A DNA stretch of 64,000 nt from an uncultured Desulfobacter sp. GTDB taxonomy: Bacteria; Desulfobacterota; Desulfobacteria; Desulfobacterales; Desulfobacteraceae. Below are positions 7,062 to 16,272 of this stretch, one piece after another. The position numbers and the translations under genes are program-made. Under the pieces are notes generated by a model. That model was not told the origin of the DNA. It made no database searches and worked only from the letters and a program-made list of their open reading frames with translations. Position 1 is the first letter of the stretch; every line of letters starts with the position of its first letter. The DNA lies in assembly GCF_963665355.1 (NCBI RefSeq), contig NZ_OY762229.1, positions 682,001 through 746,000 on the forward strand, given 5' to 3'.

Positions 7062-8000
7062 ATGAAAAAAATTTTCCCTGCACCATCACTGTTAACTGAA
7101 GTTGCCGACCCAATTATTTACCATCTTCCCGAACAGGTGGGCAGTGGTACAGTACGCATTGACACCTTTTCCTCCGGCCTGCGGCTGATGATCCTCGATC
7201 TGCAGTTCCAGGAAAGAGTCAGCTTTGTCACCGGACCATCGAATTGGGGATTTGGGATCGGTTTCAGCTTAAAAGGCCATTCCATAGTAAGCGCCTCGAC
7301 GCTTCAGGACGACTTTCATATCGAAGCCGGGAAAAGCGGCCACTTTTTCTTTCCCGACACGACGGTCCTGACAGAGGACATCTGTTCTGATCAACGTGTT
7401 AAAATCAATGTTTTTTTTGACGCCAACGCATTGTCGGATTTCGCAAAGGATGATGAAGAGGCATTTCTCCCCTTTTTACAGGGGGTTAAAAATCAGGTTC
7501 CTTTTTCAGATCTCGACGGAATCCTGCCCCAGATGCACCAGGTCTTGAATCAAATCCTCACCTGCCCCTACACAGGGAAAACCCGTGCCTTGTTTATGGA
7601 GGGCAAAGCCCTGGAACTTTTGGCCTACAAATTGGAACAGATCCGGTCCAGGACCCGCTCTTCTTTCGGGCAGAACGGTATTACGCCCTACGATATCGAA
7701 CAAATACGCCAGGCTGCCGGACGTTTGCGCCAGGATCCGGTTAATCCCCCGGATATCACAACCCTTGCCGCAGGAGCAGGAATGAGCCGCAGCAAATTTT
7801 ATCGGTGCTTTAAGCAGGTTTTCGGACACTCTCCCCTGGATCACCTGCGCAGCCACCGCCTCCACCTGGCCAAACATTTTTTGGCCCAAAAAAAACACAA
7901 CGTCACCGAGGCCGCTTTTGCGGTGGGCTACAATAATCTGAGCCATTTTACCAAAATTTTCACTGCCGAATTCGGGGTTACCCCCCATAAAGTATTCTGA
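7062..8000 (+). CDS. AraC family transcriptional regulator, PchR-like
   Basis: 312 residues. The C-terminal 100 or so residues hold two helix-turn-helix motifs (TTLAAGAGMSRSKFYRCFK and VTEAAFAVGYNNLSHFTKIF) typical of AraC proteins. The middle (near 165-190) has the CPYTGKTRALFMEGKALELL segment seen in PchR-type regulators that sense ferri-siderophores. Two more regulators in the window (20474-19398 and 25330-26148) share it in weaker form. It lies 191 bases upstream of a TonB-dependent receptor and probably activates it. Its own promoter carries a palindrome. Confidence 0.88.
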   Translation: MKKIFPAPSLLTEVADPIIYHLPEQVGSGTVRIDTFSSGLRLMILDLQFQERVSFVTGPSNWGFGIGFSLKGHSIVSASTLQDDFHIEAGKSGHFFFPDTTVLTEDICSDQRVKINVFFDANALSDFAKDDEEAFLPFLQGVKNQVPFSDLDGILPQMHQVLNQILTCPYTGKTRALFMEGKALELLAYKLEQIRSRTRSSFGQNGITPYDIEQIRQAAGRLRQDPVNPPDITTLAAGAGMSRSKFYRCFKQVFGHSPLDHLRSHRLHLAKHFLAQKKHNVTEAAFAVGYNNLSHFTKIFTAEFGVTPHKVF

Positions 8001-8180
8001 TCCATCCGACCTAATCCTGATACCAGACCACCTCTGATTGTTAGAGGCACCCGTCAGATTGACACAATACCGTTAAAATTTGGGACAAATACATTAGCAC
8101 GGCTTTTATAGTTAGGCTATTTAGAGTTTTATCGCTATAACAAATAAGACTTTAATGAACTAACAAAAAGAGAGCAAAGG

Positions 8181-8195
8181 ATGAAAAAAAGATGA
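8181..8195 (+). other. Four-codon leader ORF overlapping the receptor start
   Basis: AAAGG precedes ATG AAA AAA AGA TGA. The stop overlaps the receptor ATG at 8192 as ATGA, so re-initiation could couple translation of the receptor to this mini-ORF. It may be chance. Confidence 0.3.
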
Positions 8196-10243
8196 ATTTT
8201 TTGCGAGGCTGGATGTTGAAAAGTCTTCTCATCGCTTGGTGCATGACAATTTCGGGGATTACCCAGGCACAGGACACCCTGAGTTTAGAAGAGATAACGG
8301 TAACGGCACAAAAACAGGAGGAAAATGTTCAGAACGTATCCATGGGGATCACGGTATTCACAGGCCAGGCCATCGAGGACGCAAAAATTGAATCCATGTC
8401 GGATCTGGCAGATCTTGTCCCCAGCTTAATGGTATTTAACGAAGGCGGGGCCGGCATGAATACACCATCCATGAGAGGTATTCATGCCCCCTTTGACACA
8501 ATGGCGCTCTCCACCGGACTATTTATAGACGGTGTCCCGATCCAGTCTATTCTTGGGTTCGAGAGTACATTTCTTGATATTGAACGGGTGGAGGTGCTCA
8601 GGGGACCCCAGGGCACATTGTACGGGAAAAACACAGAAGCCGGTGTAATCAATATCATTACCCGGCAACCGGACAATGATTTCAGGGGCAGCGTCTCCGC
8701 CAATATTGGCACATGGCTCTCTTCCGAGAACGATGACCGTTTGCTGCAAGCCTACACCGTCAAACTCAGCGCTCCCATTCAAACAGATAAACTTTTTTTA
8801 GGTATTGCCGGAAAGTTCACCCAAAAAGACGGCATCATCAAAAACACAGAAACCGGGCAGGCTGCCGACGACAGAGAGCACTGGTTTGGCAGGGCACATC
8901 TGCGCTGGACACCCGCAGATCAATTGGATATCTCTTTTATCGCATCACAGCTCCAATACAACGGCGGCGCGGCCCATATGAACTGGGGAGAATATGGCGC
9001 GCTGGCATACGGCCTGCCTTCGCCCGAGTATCGAAAGGTCTCTTCCAATTTGCAGGGGGAAAACAATGGTTCAGATCAATCCCAATCCCTTAAAATCGAT
9101 TTTGAAATCAACGACGCGTTTGAATTAACGTCTGTGACATCGAGAAGAGTCTATGATGACGAGGCCACCAGTGATTTTGATTTCACCAGCGCAACGTTAA
9201 TGCACACAAAAAAAGACAACCAGTTCTCCACATTGTCCCAGGAACTGCGATTGAGCTATGACAATGGCGGCGTGAAATGGGTGGCAGGCGTCTACGGTGA
9301 TAAGGAAGAGATGAATTACGATGTTGAGATGGCCTATGGCAGCATGACCAGTACCACGGACAGGGATATCGATGGAAGCTCCTATGCCGTTTTTACCAAT
9401 TTGACCTGGCCATTGTCCCGGCAGTTCAGCCTGGTCGGCGGTCTGCGCTATGAAACAACGGAAAAGGACTTTCAAGATCATATCAACGCAAAGGATGCCG
9501 ATGATTCATGGGATGCCGTAACGCCCAAGCTTGCCCTGGAATACCGTCCTTTGCCGGGAACCATGACGTACCTGAGCGTATCCAAAGGCTACCGCGCCGG
9601 CGGATTTAATTTTCAAGCCACAGATGAACAATACTACACCTTTGATGAAGAGGACCTGTGGTCCTATGAAATCGGAGTGAAAAACACCTTATTCAATAAC
9701 AGATTGATCGTGAACGCCAGTATTTACAAAATGGATATTTCCGATATGCAGGTGTCGGAAAAAATTTCATCTCTTGTGTCTTATATAACCAACGCAGCCG
9801 AAGCTACCGGCAAGGGGGTTGAGTTGGAACTGGTGGGCAAAATAACCACCGGACTGACCATGACGGCCGGTTTCGGCTACACCCAGATTGAATTTGACGA
9901 ATTCAAGGATAGTGACGGAGATTACCAGGGCAACAAAACCACCTACGCACCGGAATATACATTTAATATCGGCGCCCAATACCGTTGGGAAAACGGCTTT
10001 TATGCCAGGGCCGACCTGATCGGTTATGGTGACATGTACTTTGACAAAGCCAACAAATACAAACGGGATGCCTATGAAATCGTCAATGCCAAAATCGGGT
10101 ATGAGACGGAGCATTTTGATGTCTACCTGTACGGTAAAAATATTTTTGATGAAAAATATGATTCCTACGGCTACTACAGCGGTTATTACACCATCTACAG
10201 TGATCCGGGCGAGGTGGGCCTCCAGGTAACTTACCGCATTTAA
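8192..10243 (+). CDS. TonB-dependent outer-membrane receptor, FyuA-like
   Basis: 683 residues. A signal peptide (cleavage near GITQAQ) is followed by a TonB box-like EEITVTAQ, a plug domain at about 40-150 containing RGPQGTLYGKNTEAGVINI, and a 22-strand-type barrel ending in VGLQVTYRI. It imports large chelates across the outer membrane using TonB. Placement after a PchR-like regulator and in the same region as a YbtP/YbtQ-like ABC pair points to a siderophore. A second, related receptor lies at 17203-19344. The substrate cannot be told from sequence. Confidence 0.92.
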   Translation: MNFLRGWMLKSLLIAWCMTISGITQAQDTLSLEEITVTAQKQEENVQNVSMGITVFTGQAIEDAKIESMSDLADLVPSLMVFNEGGAGMNTPSMRGIHAPFDTMALSTGLFIDGVPIQSILGFESTFLDIERVEVLRGPQGTLYGKNTEAGVINIITRQPDNDFRGSVSANIGTWLSSENDDRLLQAYTVKLSAPIQTDKLFLGIAGKFTQKDGIIKNTETGQAADDREHWFGRAHLRWTPADQLDISFIASQLQYNGGAAHMNWGEYGALAYGLPSPEYRKVSSNLQGENNGSDQSQSLKIDFEINDAFELTSVTSRRVYDDEATSDFDFTSATLMHTKKDNQFSTLSQELRLSYDNGGVKWVAGVYGDKEEMNYDVEMAYGSMTSTTDRDIDGSSYAVFTNLTWPLSRQFSLVGGLRYETTEKDFQDHINAKDADDSWDAVTPKLALEYRPLPGTMTYLSVSKGYRAGGFNFQATDEQYYTFDEEDLWSYEIGVKNTLFNNRLIVNASIYKMDISDMQVSEKISSLVSYITNAAEATGKGVELELVGKITTGLTMTAGFGYTQIEFDEFKDSDGDYQGNKTTYAPEYTFNIGAQYRWENGFYARADLIGYGDMYFDKANKYKRDAYEIVNAKIGYETEHFDVYLYGKNIFDEKYDSYGYYSGYYTIYSDPGEVGLQVTYRI

Positions 10244-10294
10244 CCATTTGAAAATTTTTATACCGGGCTACAAAGAAAGGAGCAAGGAAAACCA

Positions 10295-11311
10295 ATGCAA
10301 CTACCTGATATCTCAATAAAGCCTGAAATGCTTTACAAACTTGTTTACGGCACGACTAAGTCGTGGCTGCTGATTACGGCAATTGAATTTGAAGTATTCG
10401 ATCTGACGGCTGAATACAGGGCAGCGGATGAAATCGCGGCAATACTGAAAACCCATAAGGCAAATACCATACTTTTTTTAAATGCCCTGTGCGCCATTGA
10501 TCTTCTTGAAAAAAAGGACCAGGCCTATCGAAATACCCCACTATCCGACACCTTCCTTGTCCGGGGAAAGGATTGTTATCTCGGACAGTTCCTTACCATA
10601 TCAGAACAATGGAATTTTCAGACCCGGGAACAAATGAAAGAGTCCATTAAAAACGGTCCTGCTCCCCACACAGATAAAATCGGTGACCGGGAGGATATGT
10701 TTGCGCCCCATGTGAACGCCATGAGAAATTATGCCCGAAGCGGCATTTCCCAATTTATGGCAAAACAGATCAGCAGGTTGCCCGAATTTGCCGGGATGAA
10801 AAAAATGCTTGAGCTCGGCGGTGCCCACGGCATGGATTGCATTGCCGTTACCCAGAAAAGTGCAGAGCTTCAAGGCATTGTATTTGACACCCCGTCAGTG
10901 ATCAAGACGACCCGGAACATCATCTCCGGATATGGAATGGAAAAAAGGGTCACCGTTATGGAAGGAGACTATACAACAGACCCCATTGGCGTGGGTTATG
11001 ACCTTATTTACGCCAAAGCGACGTTGAACTTTTTTAAAGACAATCTTGATCCTTTATTTACAAAGATTCATGGGGCCCTTAATCCCGGGGGCCTTTTCAT
11101 CTCTGTCCATGACGGCCTCACCAACGAAGGGACAACACCCCCGCACATGGTGATCAGCTGGCTTCCCACCGGACTGTCTTCCCGGGATCTGTCCCTTGAC
11201 CGGGACGTTATACCCGATGCCATGCTCCGGGCCGGGTTTAAAACGGTAAAGATAACCCCCCTGTCCTTTTCCATGGGTGATTCCATGGATATGTGCATCG
11301 GCAGAAAATAG
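10295..11311 (+). CDS. SAM-dependent O-methyltransferase (plant/antibiotic OMT type)
   Basis: 338 residues, strong AAGGAG-type binding site upstream. The N-terminal winged-helix dimerisation domain (about 10-95, with FLNALCAIDLLEKK) precedes a Rossmann methyltransferase domain with motif I LELGGAHG near residue 170 and GDYTTDP and NPGGLFISVHDG motifs. This architecture methylates small hydroxylated molecules. It lies 51 bases after the receptor, so it may modify the imported chelate or a derived product, which is inference. Confidence 0.85.
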   Translation: MQLPDISIKPEMLYKLVYGTTKSWLLITAIEFEVFDLTAEYRAADEIAAILKTHKANTILFLNALCAIDLLEKKDQAYRNTPLSDTFLVRGKDCYLGQFLTISEQWNFQTREQMKESIKNGPAPHTDKIGDREDMFAPHVNAMRNYARSGISQFMAKQISRLPEFAGMKKMLELGGAHGMDCIAVTQKSAELQGIVFDTPSVIKTTRNIISGYGMEKRVTVMEGDYTTDPIGVGYDLIYAKATLNFFKDNLDPLFTKIHGALNPGGLFISVHDGLTNEGTTPPHMVISWLPTGLSSRDLSLDRDVIPDAMLRAGFKTVKITPLSFSMGDSMDMCIGRK

Positions 11312-11318
11312 ACCCCTG

Positions 11319-11397
11319 ATTAGAAGCCTTCCCCAAACAATCTTTTGGGCCACATTCTTGGCTGAAGTAAACGCCTTATTTTGAGAAGGCTTCTAAT
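11319..11397. repeat. Inverted repeat with 13-bp perfect arms
   Basis: ATTAGAAGCCTTC at 11319-11331 is the reverse complement of 11385-11397. The arms are 53 bases apart in the gap between the methyltransferase and the LolA-like gene. It could be an mRNA fold separating expression of the two units, or a small repeat element. Confidence 0.55.
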
Positions 11398-11398
11398 T

Positions 11399-11430
11399 CC
11401 CGATCCGGGCATAAATGCTCCCGATCCGGG
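11399..11430. promoter_or_regulatory. Tandem CCCGATCCGGG sites
   Basis: The 11-base word CCCGATCCGGG occurs at 11399-11409 and again at 11420-11430, two helical turns apart, 60-90 bases before the LolA-like gene. Face-to-face spacing is typical of paired regulator sites. No factor is assigned. Confidence 0.35.
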
Positions 11431-11492
11431 TAGAAGTTTTCGCGAAGGCGTGTTAGTGCTATCTAACTTTAACTACAAACAAAGGAATTATT

Positions 11493-12320
11493 ATGCTGAC
11501 AAGCATAGAAAAACCGTGTGATTTTTGTTTCCTGGTCTGCCTTTCTGCTGCTGCAATTTTTAGTTTCACTTCCCTTGTCTGCTATGTGGGCTCTGCCCGG
11601 GCCGCTTCTCTTACAGGCCGGGATATCATGGTCATGGTGGATGAAGCCCCGGACGGGGATGACCGGAAATCAACCATAGAGATGGTGCTGGTTAACCGCC
11701 GGAATAAAAAACGGGTCCGGATGATGTCATCTTTTAGCAAGGATTACGGCAAGGACACCAAAAAACTGATGGCATTTAAGCAACCCATGGATATCAAGGG
11801 CACCGCCTTTTTGTCCTGGGAGTATGATGATCCGTCCCAAGACGATGATAAGTGGCTTTACATGCCGGCCCTGAGAAAGGTCCGGCGCATTTCAGGGGCA
11901 AGCACCAACGACTATTTCATGGGATCTGATTTCACCTATGACGATATGGGCGACCGCAACGTGGATGAAGATGACCACACACTGCTGGGCGAAGAGACAT
12001 TGAACGGCCAGGCGTGCTGGAAAATCAAATCCATACCCAAAGAGGACGACTCGCTCTATGACGAAAAAATCATCTGGGTCTCCCGGGCCGCCCGTAAAAC
12101 AATCAAGGCTGAATATTACGACGCCCAGGGCCTGATCAAGACATTTACCGTGGAAGATTTCCATGAGCACCAGGGATTCTGGACCATATTCAAAATGAAG
12201 ATGGAAAATCACCGGGAACAGCACACCACCCTGATGACCTTGTCCGATGTGACGTACAACACCGGCGTGGATGACGGTTTTTTCAGCGTGAACACCATAT
12301 CCCGGGGACATCTGCGGTGA
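11493..12320 (+). CDS. Outer membrane lipoprotein-sorting (LolA-like) protein
   Basis: 275 residues, ATG after AAAGGA. A long signal peptide (to about residue 37, SARAAS) is followed by a LolA/LolB-like half-barrel of the type usually annotated as outer membrane lipoprotein-sorting protein (DDKWLYMPALRKVRRIS and a SDFTYDD-type segment). Genes of this type commonly sit with an outer-membrane DUF1302-like protein and an MMPL/RND exporter, as here, and are thought to hand lipidic cargo through the periplasm. It overlaps the next gene by four bases. Confidence 0.85.
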   Translation: MLTSIEKPCDFCFLVCLSAAAIFSFTSLVCYVGSARAASLTGRDIMVMVDEAPDGDDRKSTIEMVLVNRRNKKRVRMMSSFSKDYGKDTKKLMAFKQPMDIKGTAFLSWEYDDPSQDDDKWLYMPALRKVRRISGASTNDYFMGSDFTYDDMGDRNVDEDDHTLLGEETLNGQACWKIKSIPKEDDSLYDEKIIWVSRAARKTIKAEYYDAQGLIKTFTVEDFHEHQGFWTIFKMKMENHREQHTTLMTLSDVTYNTGVDDGFFSVNTISRGHLR

Positions 12321-13534
12321 ATATGATTTCTGCGGTCATTTTCAGCCTGGCCGTACTGCTGGTCCAGGTTTTGCCGGGACCCCGGTCCCTGATGGCCATG
12401 GACACCGAATTTTCAGGTTTCCTGGAGACCCGCCACAACGTCCAGGTCAAATCTCCCAACGATATTCTGGCCTCGGAAACCCTGGCCCGCCTGGAACTGA
12501 CCGCCGTCCAGGGAGGTTTTACGGCCTTTGGAGCGGTCAATCTGTCTGCCAACCATCTGCTGGAGGAGGAATCGGGGGTCAGCCTGCACGAAGGATATCT
12601 GGATTATGTACGGGGCAATGCCACGCTGCGGGCCGGCCGCCAGATCATTATCTGGGGCCAGGCAGACGGCATTCGGATCGTGGACAATGTATCCCCCCTG
12701 GACTACTCCGAAACCATCACCCGGGACTTTGACGAAATGCGCATGGCCGTGGATGCCTTCAATTTCAAGTATGCATCCGGGTGGGGAGACCTGCAAATTC
12801 TGTGGATTCCGGTTTATAAATCCGGGGAACAGCCGTCCACGGACAGCCCCTGGTACCTGGGCGGCTATGGCGACAATACGGTGGCACCGGCCAACGAACC
12901 CGATGACCCGTTCAAAGACAGTGAACTGGCATTGCGGTATACCCGTTACCTGTCCGGCATGGACCTGGCCCTTTCCTATTTGTACGCCTGGAACGATTTC
13001 CCCTGTTACCAGCAGTCCGGTACTGTCCTGGAGCCGGTGTACGACCGGGTTCATATTCTGGGCGCAGAATTTTCAAAACCCTGGGGGGAATTTGTTTTCA
13101 GGGCAGAAGCGGCCTGGTTTGCGGGGAGCCTGGTCCAGGGATATGACAGCGATTATTTTACCGCACAAAAGGATCGTATCAAATGGCTCGCCGGTTTGGA
13201 CTGGTACCCGGGAGGTGACTGGACCCTGTCCTGGCAGTATTCCCAGGACCATATCCTGAACGCCGGAACAAATCTGACCGAAAGCGGCTGTGCCAAAACA
13301 GCAACCATGAGCCTCTCAAAGGATCTGTTCAGGGAAAAGCTGACCCTGTCGGCCTTTGGATACATGGATGTTGACAAAAAGGACTATCTGGTCCGTCTGA
13401 CCGGGGAATACCAGTTCATTGACAACCTGGAAATTTTTCTGGGGACAGACATTTTCGCAGGCGACCGGAAGGGAAGCTTTGGGCGGTATAAAGACAACAC
13501 CCAGGCCTGGACAAAGATAAAGTATCATTTTTAA
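12317..13534 (+). CDS. Outer-membrane beta-barrel protein, DUF1302-like
   Basis: 405 residues. The GTG at 12317 overlaps the previous stop (GTGA); the ATG at 12323 is an equally good start. A signal peptide is followed by alternating strands rich in aromatic residues throughout (LRAGRQIIIWGQADGIRI, then many Y/W-ended strands) and a final strand ending YHF, typical of an outer-membrane barrel. It sits between the LolA-like protein and the MMPL transporter and probably forms the outer-membrane part of that export set. Confidence 0.75.
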   Translation: MNMISAVIFSLAVLLVQVLPGPRSLMAMDTEFSGFLETRHNVQVKSPNDILASETLARLELTAVQGGFTAFGAVNLSANHLLEEESGVSLHEGYLDYVRGNATLRAGRQIIIWGQADGIRIVDNVSPLDYSETITRDFDEMRMAVDAFNFKYASGWGDLQILWIPVYKSGEQPSTDSPWYLGGYGDNTVAPANEPDDPFKDSELALRYTRYLSGMDLALSYLYAWNDFPCYQQSGTVLEPVYDRVHILGAEFSKPWGEFVFRAEAAWFAGSLVQGYDSDYFTAQKDRIKWLAGLDWYPGGDWTLSWQYSQDHILNAGTNLTESGCAKTATMSLSKDLFREKLTLSAFGYMDVDKKDYLVRLTGEYQFIDNLEIFLGTDIFAGDRKGSFGRYKDNTQAWTKIKYHF

Positions 13535-13550
13535 GGAATTGGATTTGATT

Positions 13551-15923
13551 ATGATTAACATCAATAAAATCAACATGATATTTGAAAAATTCGGCAGCCT
13601 GATTATCCGGTTGCGTTATGGGGTGGTGGCCGTGTTTATCCTGGCCCTGGTGTTCGGGGGTGCCGGTTTAAAACGAATTCAGACCGATGCGGGCTGGGAT
13701 AAGTGGCTTTTGGACTCCTCCGAACTGAAAATGGCCGAGGATGAGTTTAAAGAAATTTTCGGCAACAACGACTATGTGGGGGTGCTGGTCCAACCGGACA
13801 ATATGTTTGATCCGGATAGCCTGGCCCTGATCCGCAGCCTGGGCAAGGAGTTGAAAACCAAGGTGCCCTTTGCCGATGACACCATGTCCATCACGGACTG
13901 CGAATTCTCCCAGGGGCATGAAGGGGGTATTGAGATCATTACACCGGTGCCTGATCCGATTCCCGAAGACAGTGAATCCCTTGCAGCCATCCGGGACCAG
14001 ATTCTGTCCAAAAAACTGCTCAATGGCAAATTGATTTCGGCTGACGGCCGGTTTTCCTGGATTATTTTAAGGCTGACCCCCTTCCCCGACGGATGGCGAA
14101 GCAAGGACAACAAGTCCGCTGAGATGGTGGTGGGAAAAGTGGCGGCAGAAATCATTCGCCAGGACAAGTATGCGCCCCTGAACCCGAAATCCTCGGGCAT
14201 GCCCATCATCGCCCATGACAAAACCGCATTTTTTAAAAAAGAGATGTCCCGGACCATGGGGTTGTCCCTGATCGTCTCCCTGGTGGTGCTTTCCCTGGCC
14301 CTGCGTTCCATCAAGGGTATCATCATGACGGTAATTGTCACAGCCGGATCGGTGATCTTGACCTTCGGCATCCTTGGATGGATCGGAAAACCCATTGACG
14401 TGGGCATGATCATGGTGCCGCTCTACCTTGGCATTGCCGTATCCATCGGGTACTCCATCCATATTTTCTCCTTTTTTAAACGCCGTTTCATTGAAACCGG
14501 TAAAAGAAAAGAATCGGTCCGCCTGGCCGTAAAAGAAACGGGCTGGCCCATATTGTTTACGGCACTGACCACGGTGGGGGCGCTTTTTTCCTTCCACTTT
14601 GTGGATGTCAAGCCGGTGCGCTGGATCGGATCATCCACCTCTTTACTGGTTTCCATCATTTTCCTCATGGTGATCATCATGATTCCGGCCCTGCTTAGTT
14701 TTGGAAGGGACCGGGATGAAAAACAGATCCGGCGTAACGCCAATCTTTGGCTGGAAAACCTCATGGCAAAGCTGGCCGACCTGGTTCTGGGCTACCCGGT
14801 TCCCATCATGATTGTATTTATCCTGGGCATTGTAACAGCCGTGACAGGGCTGCGCCATTTTGAAGTTAACTTTGATATCCGCAAGAACATGGGACTTAAG
14901 GTGCCTTACGTAAATCGCCTGGATCAGGTGTGCAACTCACCTTTGGGCGCACTTTACTCTTATAACCTGGTGGTGGAATTTCCCCGGGAGAACATGGCCC
15001 GGGAACCGGAAAATTTAAAAAAGCTGGATCTTTTGGAACAGGATGCAAAAACCTATCCCCTGACCAAAAAGATTACCTCCATTACCGAGATCATCAAGGA
15101 TATGAACCAGGTGCTCCACGACGGCGATCCTCAATTTTTCGCCATCCCCGATACCCGGGAGATGGTGGCCCAGGTCATGCTCCTGTACGAAAATGCCGGG
15201 GGACGGGAGGCCGAAAAATGGATCGATTACGAATACCGCCGCCTGCGCATGACCGTGGATGTCAAGGATTACAATACTGCGGAGATATACCGGGAGCTGC
15301 AGCGGATCACAGATAAAGCCCACCTGCTTTTCCCGGGCGCACAAGTGACCCTGGCAGGCTCCGTGGCCCAATTCACCGTCATGCAGGATATTGTGTCCAA
15401 GGGCCAACTCACCTCGTTTCTCATCGCCATCTGCGTGATTACAGGGCTGATGGTCCTGGTGTTCGGCAGCTTTAAAATCGGTTTGATCGCCATGATTCCC
15501 AACATCACCCCGGCACTGGCCGTGGGCGGGCTCATGGGATGGATGCGGGTTCCCATGGACATGATGACCATCACCATTATGCCCATGCTGCTGGGCCTTG
15601 CCGTGGACGACACCATCCATTTTATCAACCACGCCAAGCTGTCCTTTGAGCGGAATCATGACTATGATTCCGCCATACGCCACACATTCAGCGCCATCGG
15701 CATTCCGCTTTTGTTCACCTCCGTGATCCTGACGGCCAATTTCAGCGTCTATTTAAGCTCCCCTGCCAAGGTTCTTATTTTCATGGGTGTTTTCACCGGC
15801 ACAGGCATCATGACCGCCCTGCTGTCCGATTATTTTGTCACCCCGGTCCTGCTTCGGGCCATGAAGGCCTTTGGCTTGGGGACACAGTACCAATATCATT
15901 TAAACAAAGAGGTAACCCAATGA
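13551..15923 (+). CDS. MMPL/RND family transporter
   Basis: 790 residues. The ATG at 13551 is preferred because the upstream TTG at 13539 is too close to AAGGA. There are two MMPL modules, each with a membrane segment, a periplasmic domain and five more segments, about 12 membrane helices in all. TM10 carries LAVDDTIHFINHAK with acidic residues that fit proton relay. This family moves lipids or hydrophobic compounds using the proton gradient. The stop overlaps the next start (ATGA), so the LolA-like/DUF1302-like/MMPL/DUF4198 genes appear co-transcribed. Confidence 0.9.
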   Translation: MININKINMIFEKFGSLIIRLRYGVVAVFILALVFGGAGLKRIQTDAGWDKWLLDSSELKMAEDEFKEIFGNNDYVGVLVQPDNMFDPDSLALIRSLGKELKTKVPFADDTMSITDCEFSQGHEGGIEIITPVPDPIPEDSESLAAIRDQILSKKLLNGKLISADGRFSWIILRLTPFPDGWRSKDNKSAEMVVGKVAAEIIRQDKYAPLNPKSSGMPIIAHDKTAFFKKEMSRTMGLSLIVSLVVLSLALRSIKGIIMTVIVTAGSVILTFGILGWIGKPIDVGMIMVPLYLGIAVSIGYSIHIFSFFKRRFIETGKRKESVRLAVKETGWPILFTALTTVGALFSFHFVDVKPVRWIGSSTSLLVSIIFLMVIIMIPALLSFGRDRDEKQIRRNANLWLENLMAKLADLVLGYPVPIMIVFILGIVTAVTGLRHFEVNFDIRKNMGLKVPYVNRLDQVCNSPLGALYSYNLVVEFPRENMAREPENLKKLDLLEQDAKTYPLTKKITSITEIIKDMNQVLHDGDPQFFAIPDTREMVAQVMLLYENAGGREAEKWIDYEYRRLRMTVDVKDYNTAEIYRELQRITDKAHLLFPGAQVTLAGSVAQFTVMQDIVSKGQLTSFLIAICVITGLMVLVFGSFKIGLIAMIPNITPALAVGGLMGWMRVPMDMMTITIMPMLLGLAVDDTIHFINHAKLSFERNHDYDSAIRHTFSAIGIPLLFTSVILTANFSVYLSSPAKVLIFMGVFTGTGIMTALLSDYFVTPVLLRAMKAFGLGTQYQYHLNKEVTQ

Positions 15924-16249
15924 AGAAACATCTATGGCCTTTGCTTGCAGTCCTTGCTGCCCTGGTGCTTGTCACAAGCCCGGCCTTTGGCCACACCCTT
16001 TTCATGAATCTGACAGACAACCAGGACGGCACAGCATCCGTGGAAGGGATGTTCTCCACCGGCGCTGTGGCCGCAAACCTGCCCCTGTACCTGCTGGATG
16101 AAAATGAAAAACAGATTTTAAAGATCAAACTGGATGAAAACGGGGAAGCCGAATTTACAATTCCGGATCTACCCTACACCGTGTTTCTGGATGGCGGTCC
16201 GGGACATACCGTGCGTGAAGACGGCCCCATGAAATCTAAAAAACAATAA
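15920..16249 (+). CDS. Small secreted protein, possible NikN/CbiN-like accessory
   Basis: 109 residues, start overlapping the MMPL stop. A clear signal peptide (to about residue 24, PAFGHT) leaves a small beta-rich domain (GTASVEGMFSTGAVAANLPL) with His at the mature N-terminus. It resembles the short partner of DUF4198 proteins found with nickel/cobalt importers, and the next gene is DUF4198. This is suggestive only, and it could be a generic periplasmic beta-sandwich. Confidence 0.6.
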   Translation: MKKHLWPLLAVLAALVLVTSPAFGHTLFMNLTDNQDGTASVEGMFSTGAVAANLPLYLLDENEKQILKIKLDENGEAEFTIPDLPYTVFLDGGPGHTVREDGPMKSKKQ

Positions 16250-16272
16250 CAACAACTAAAAGGAAAGATCAC

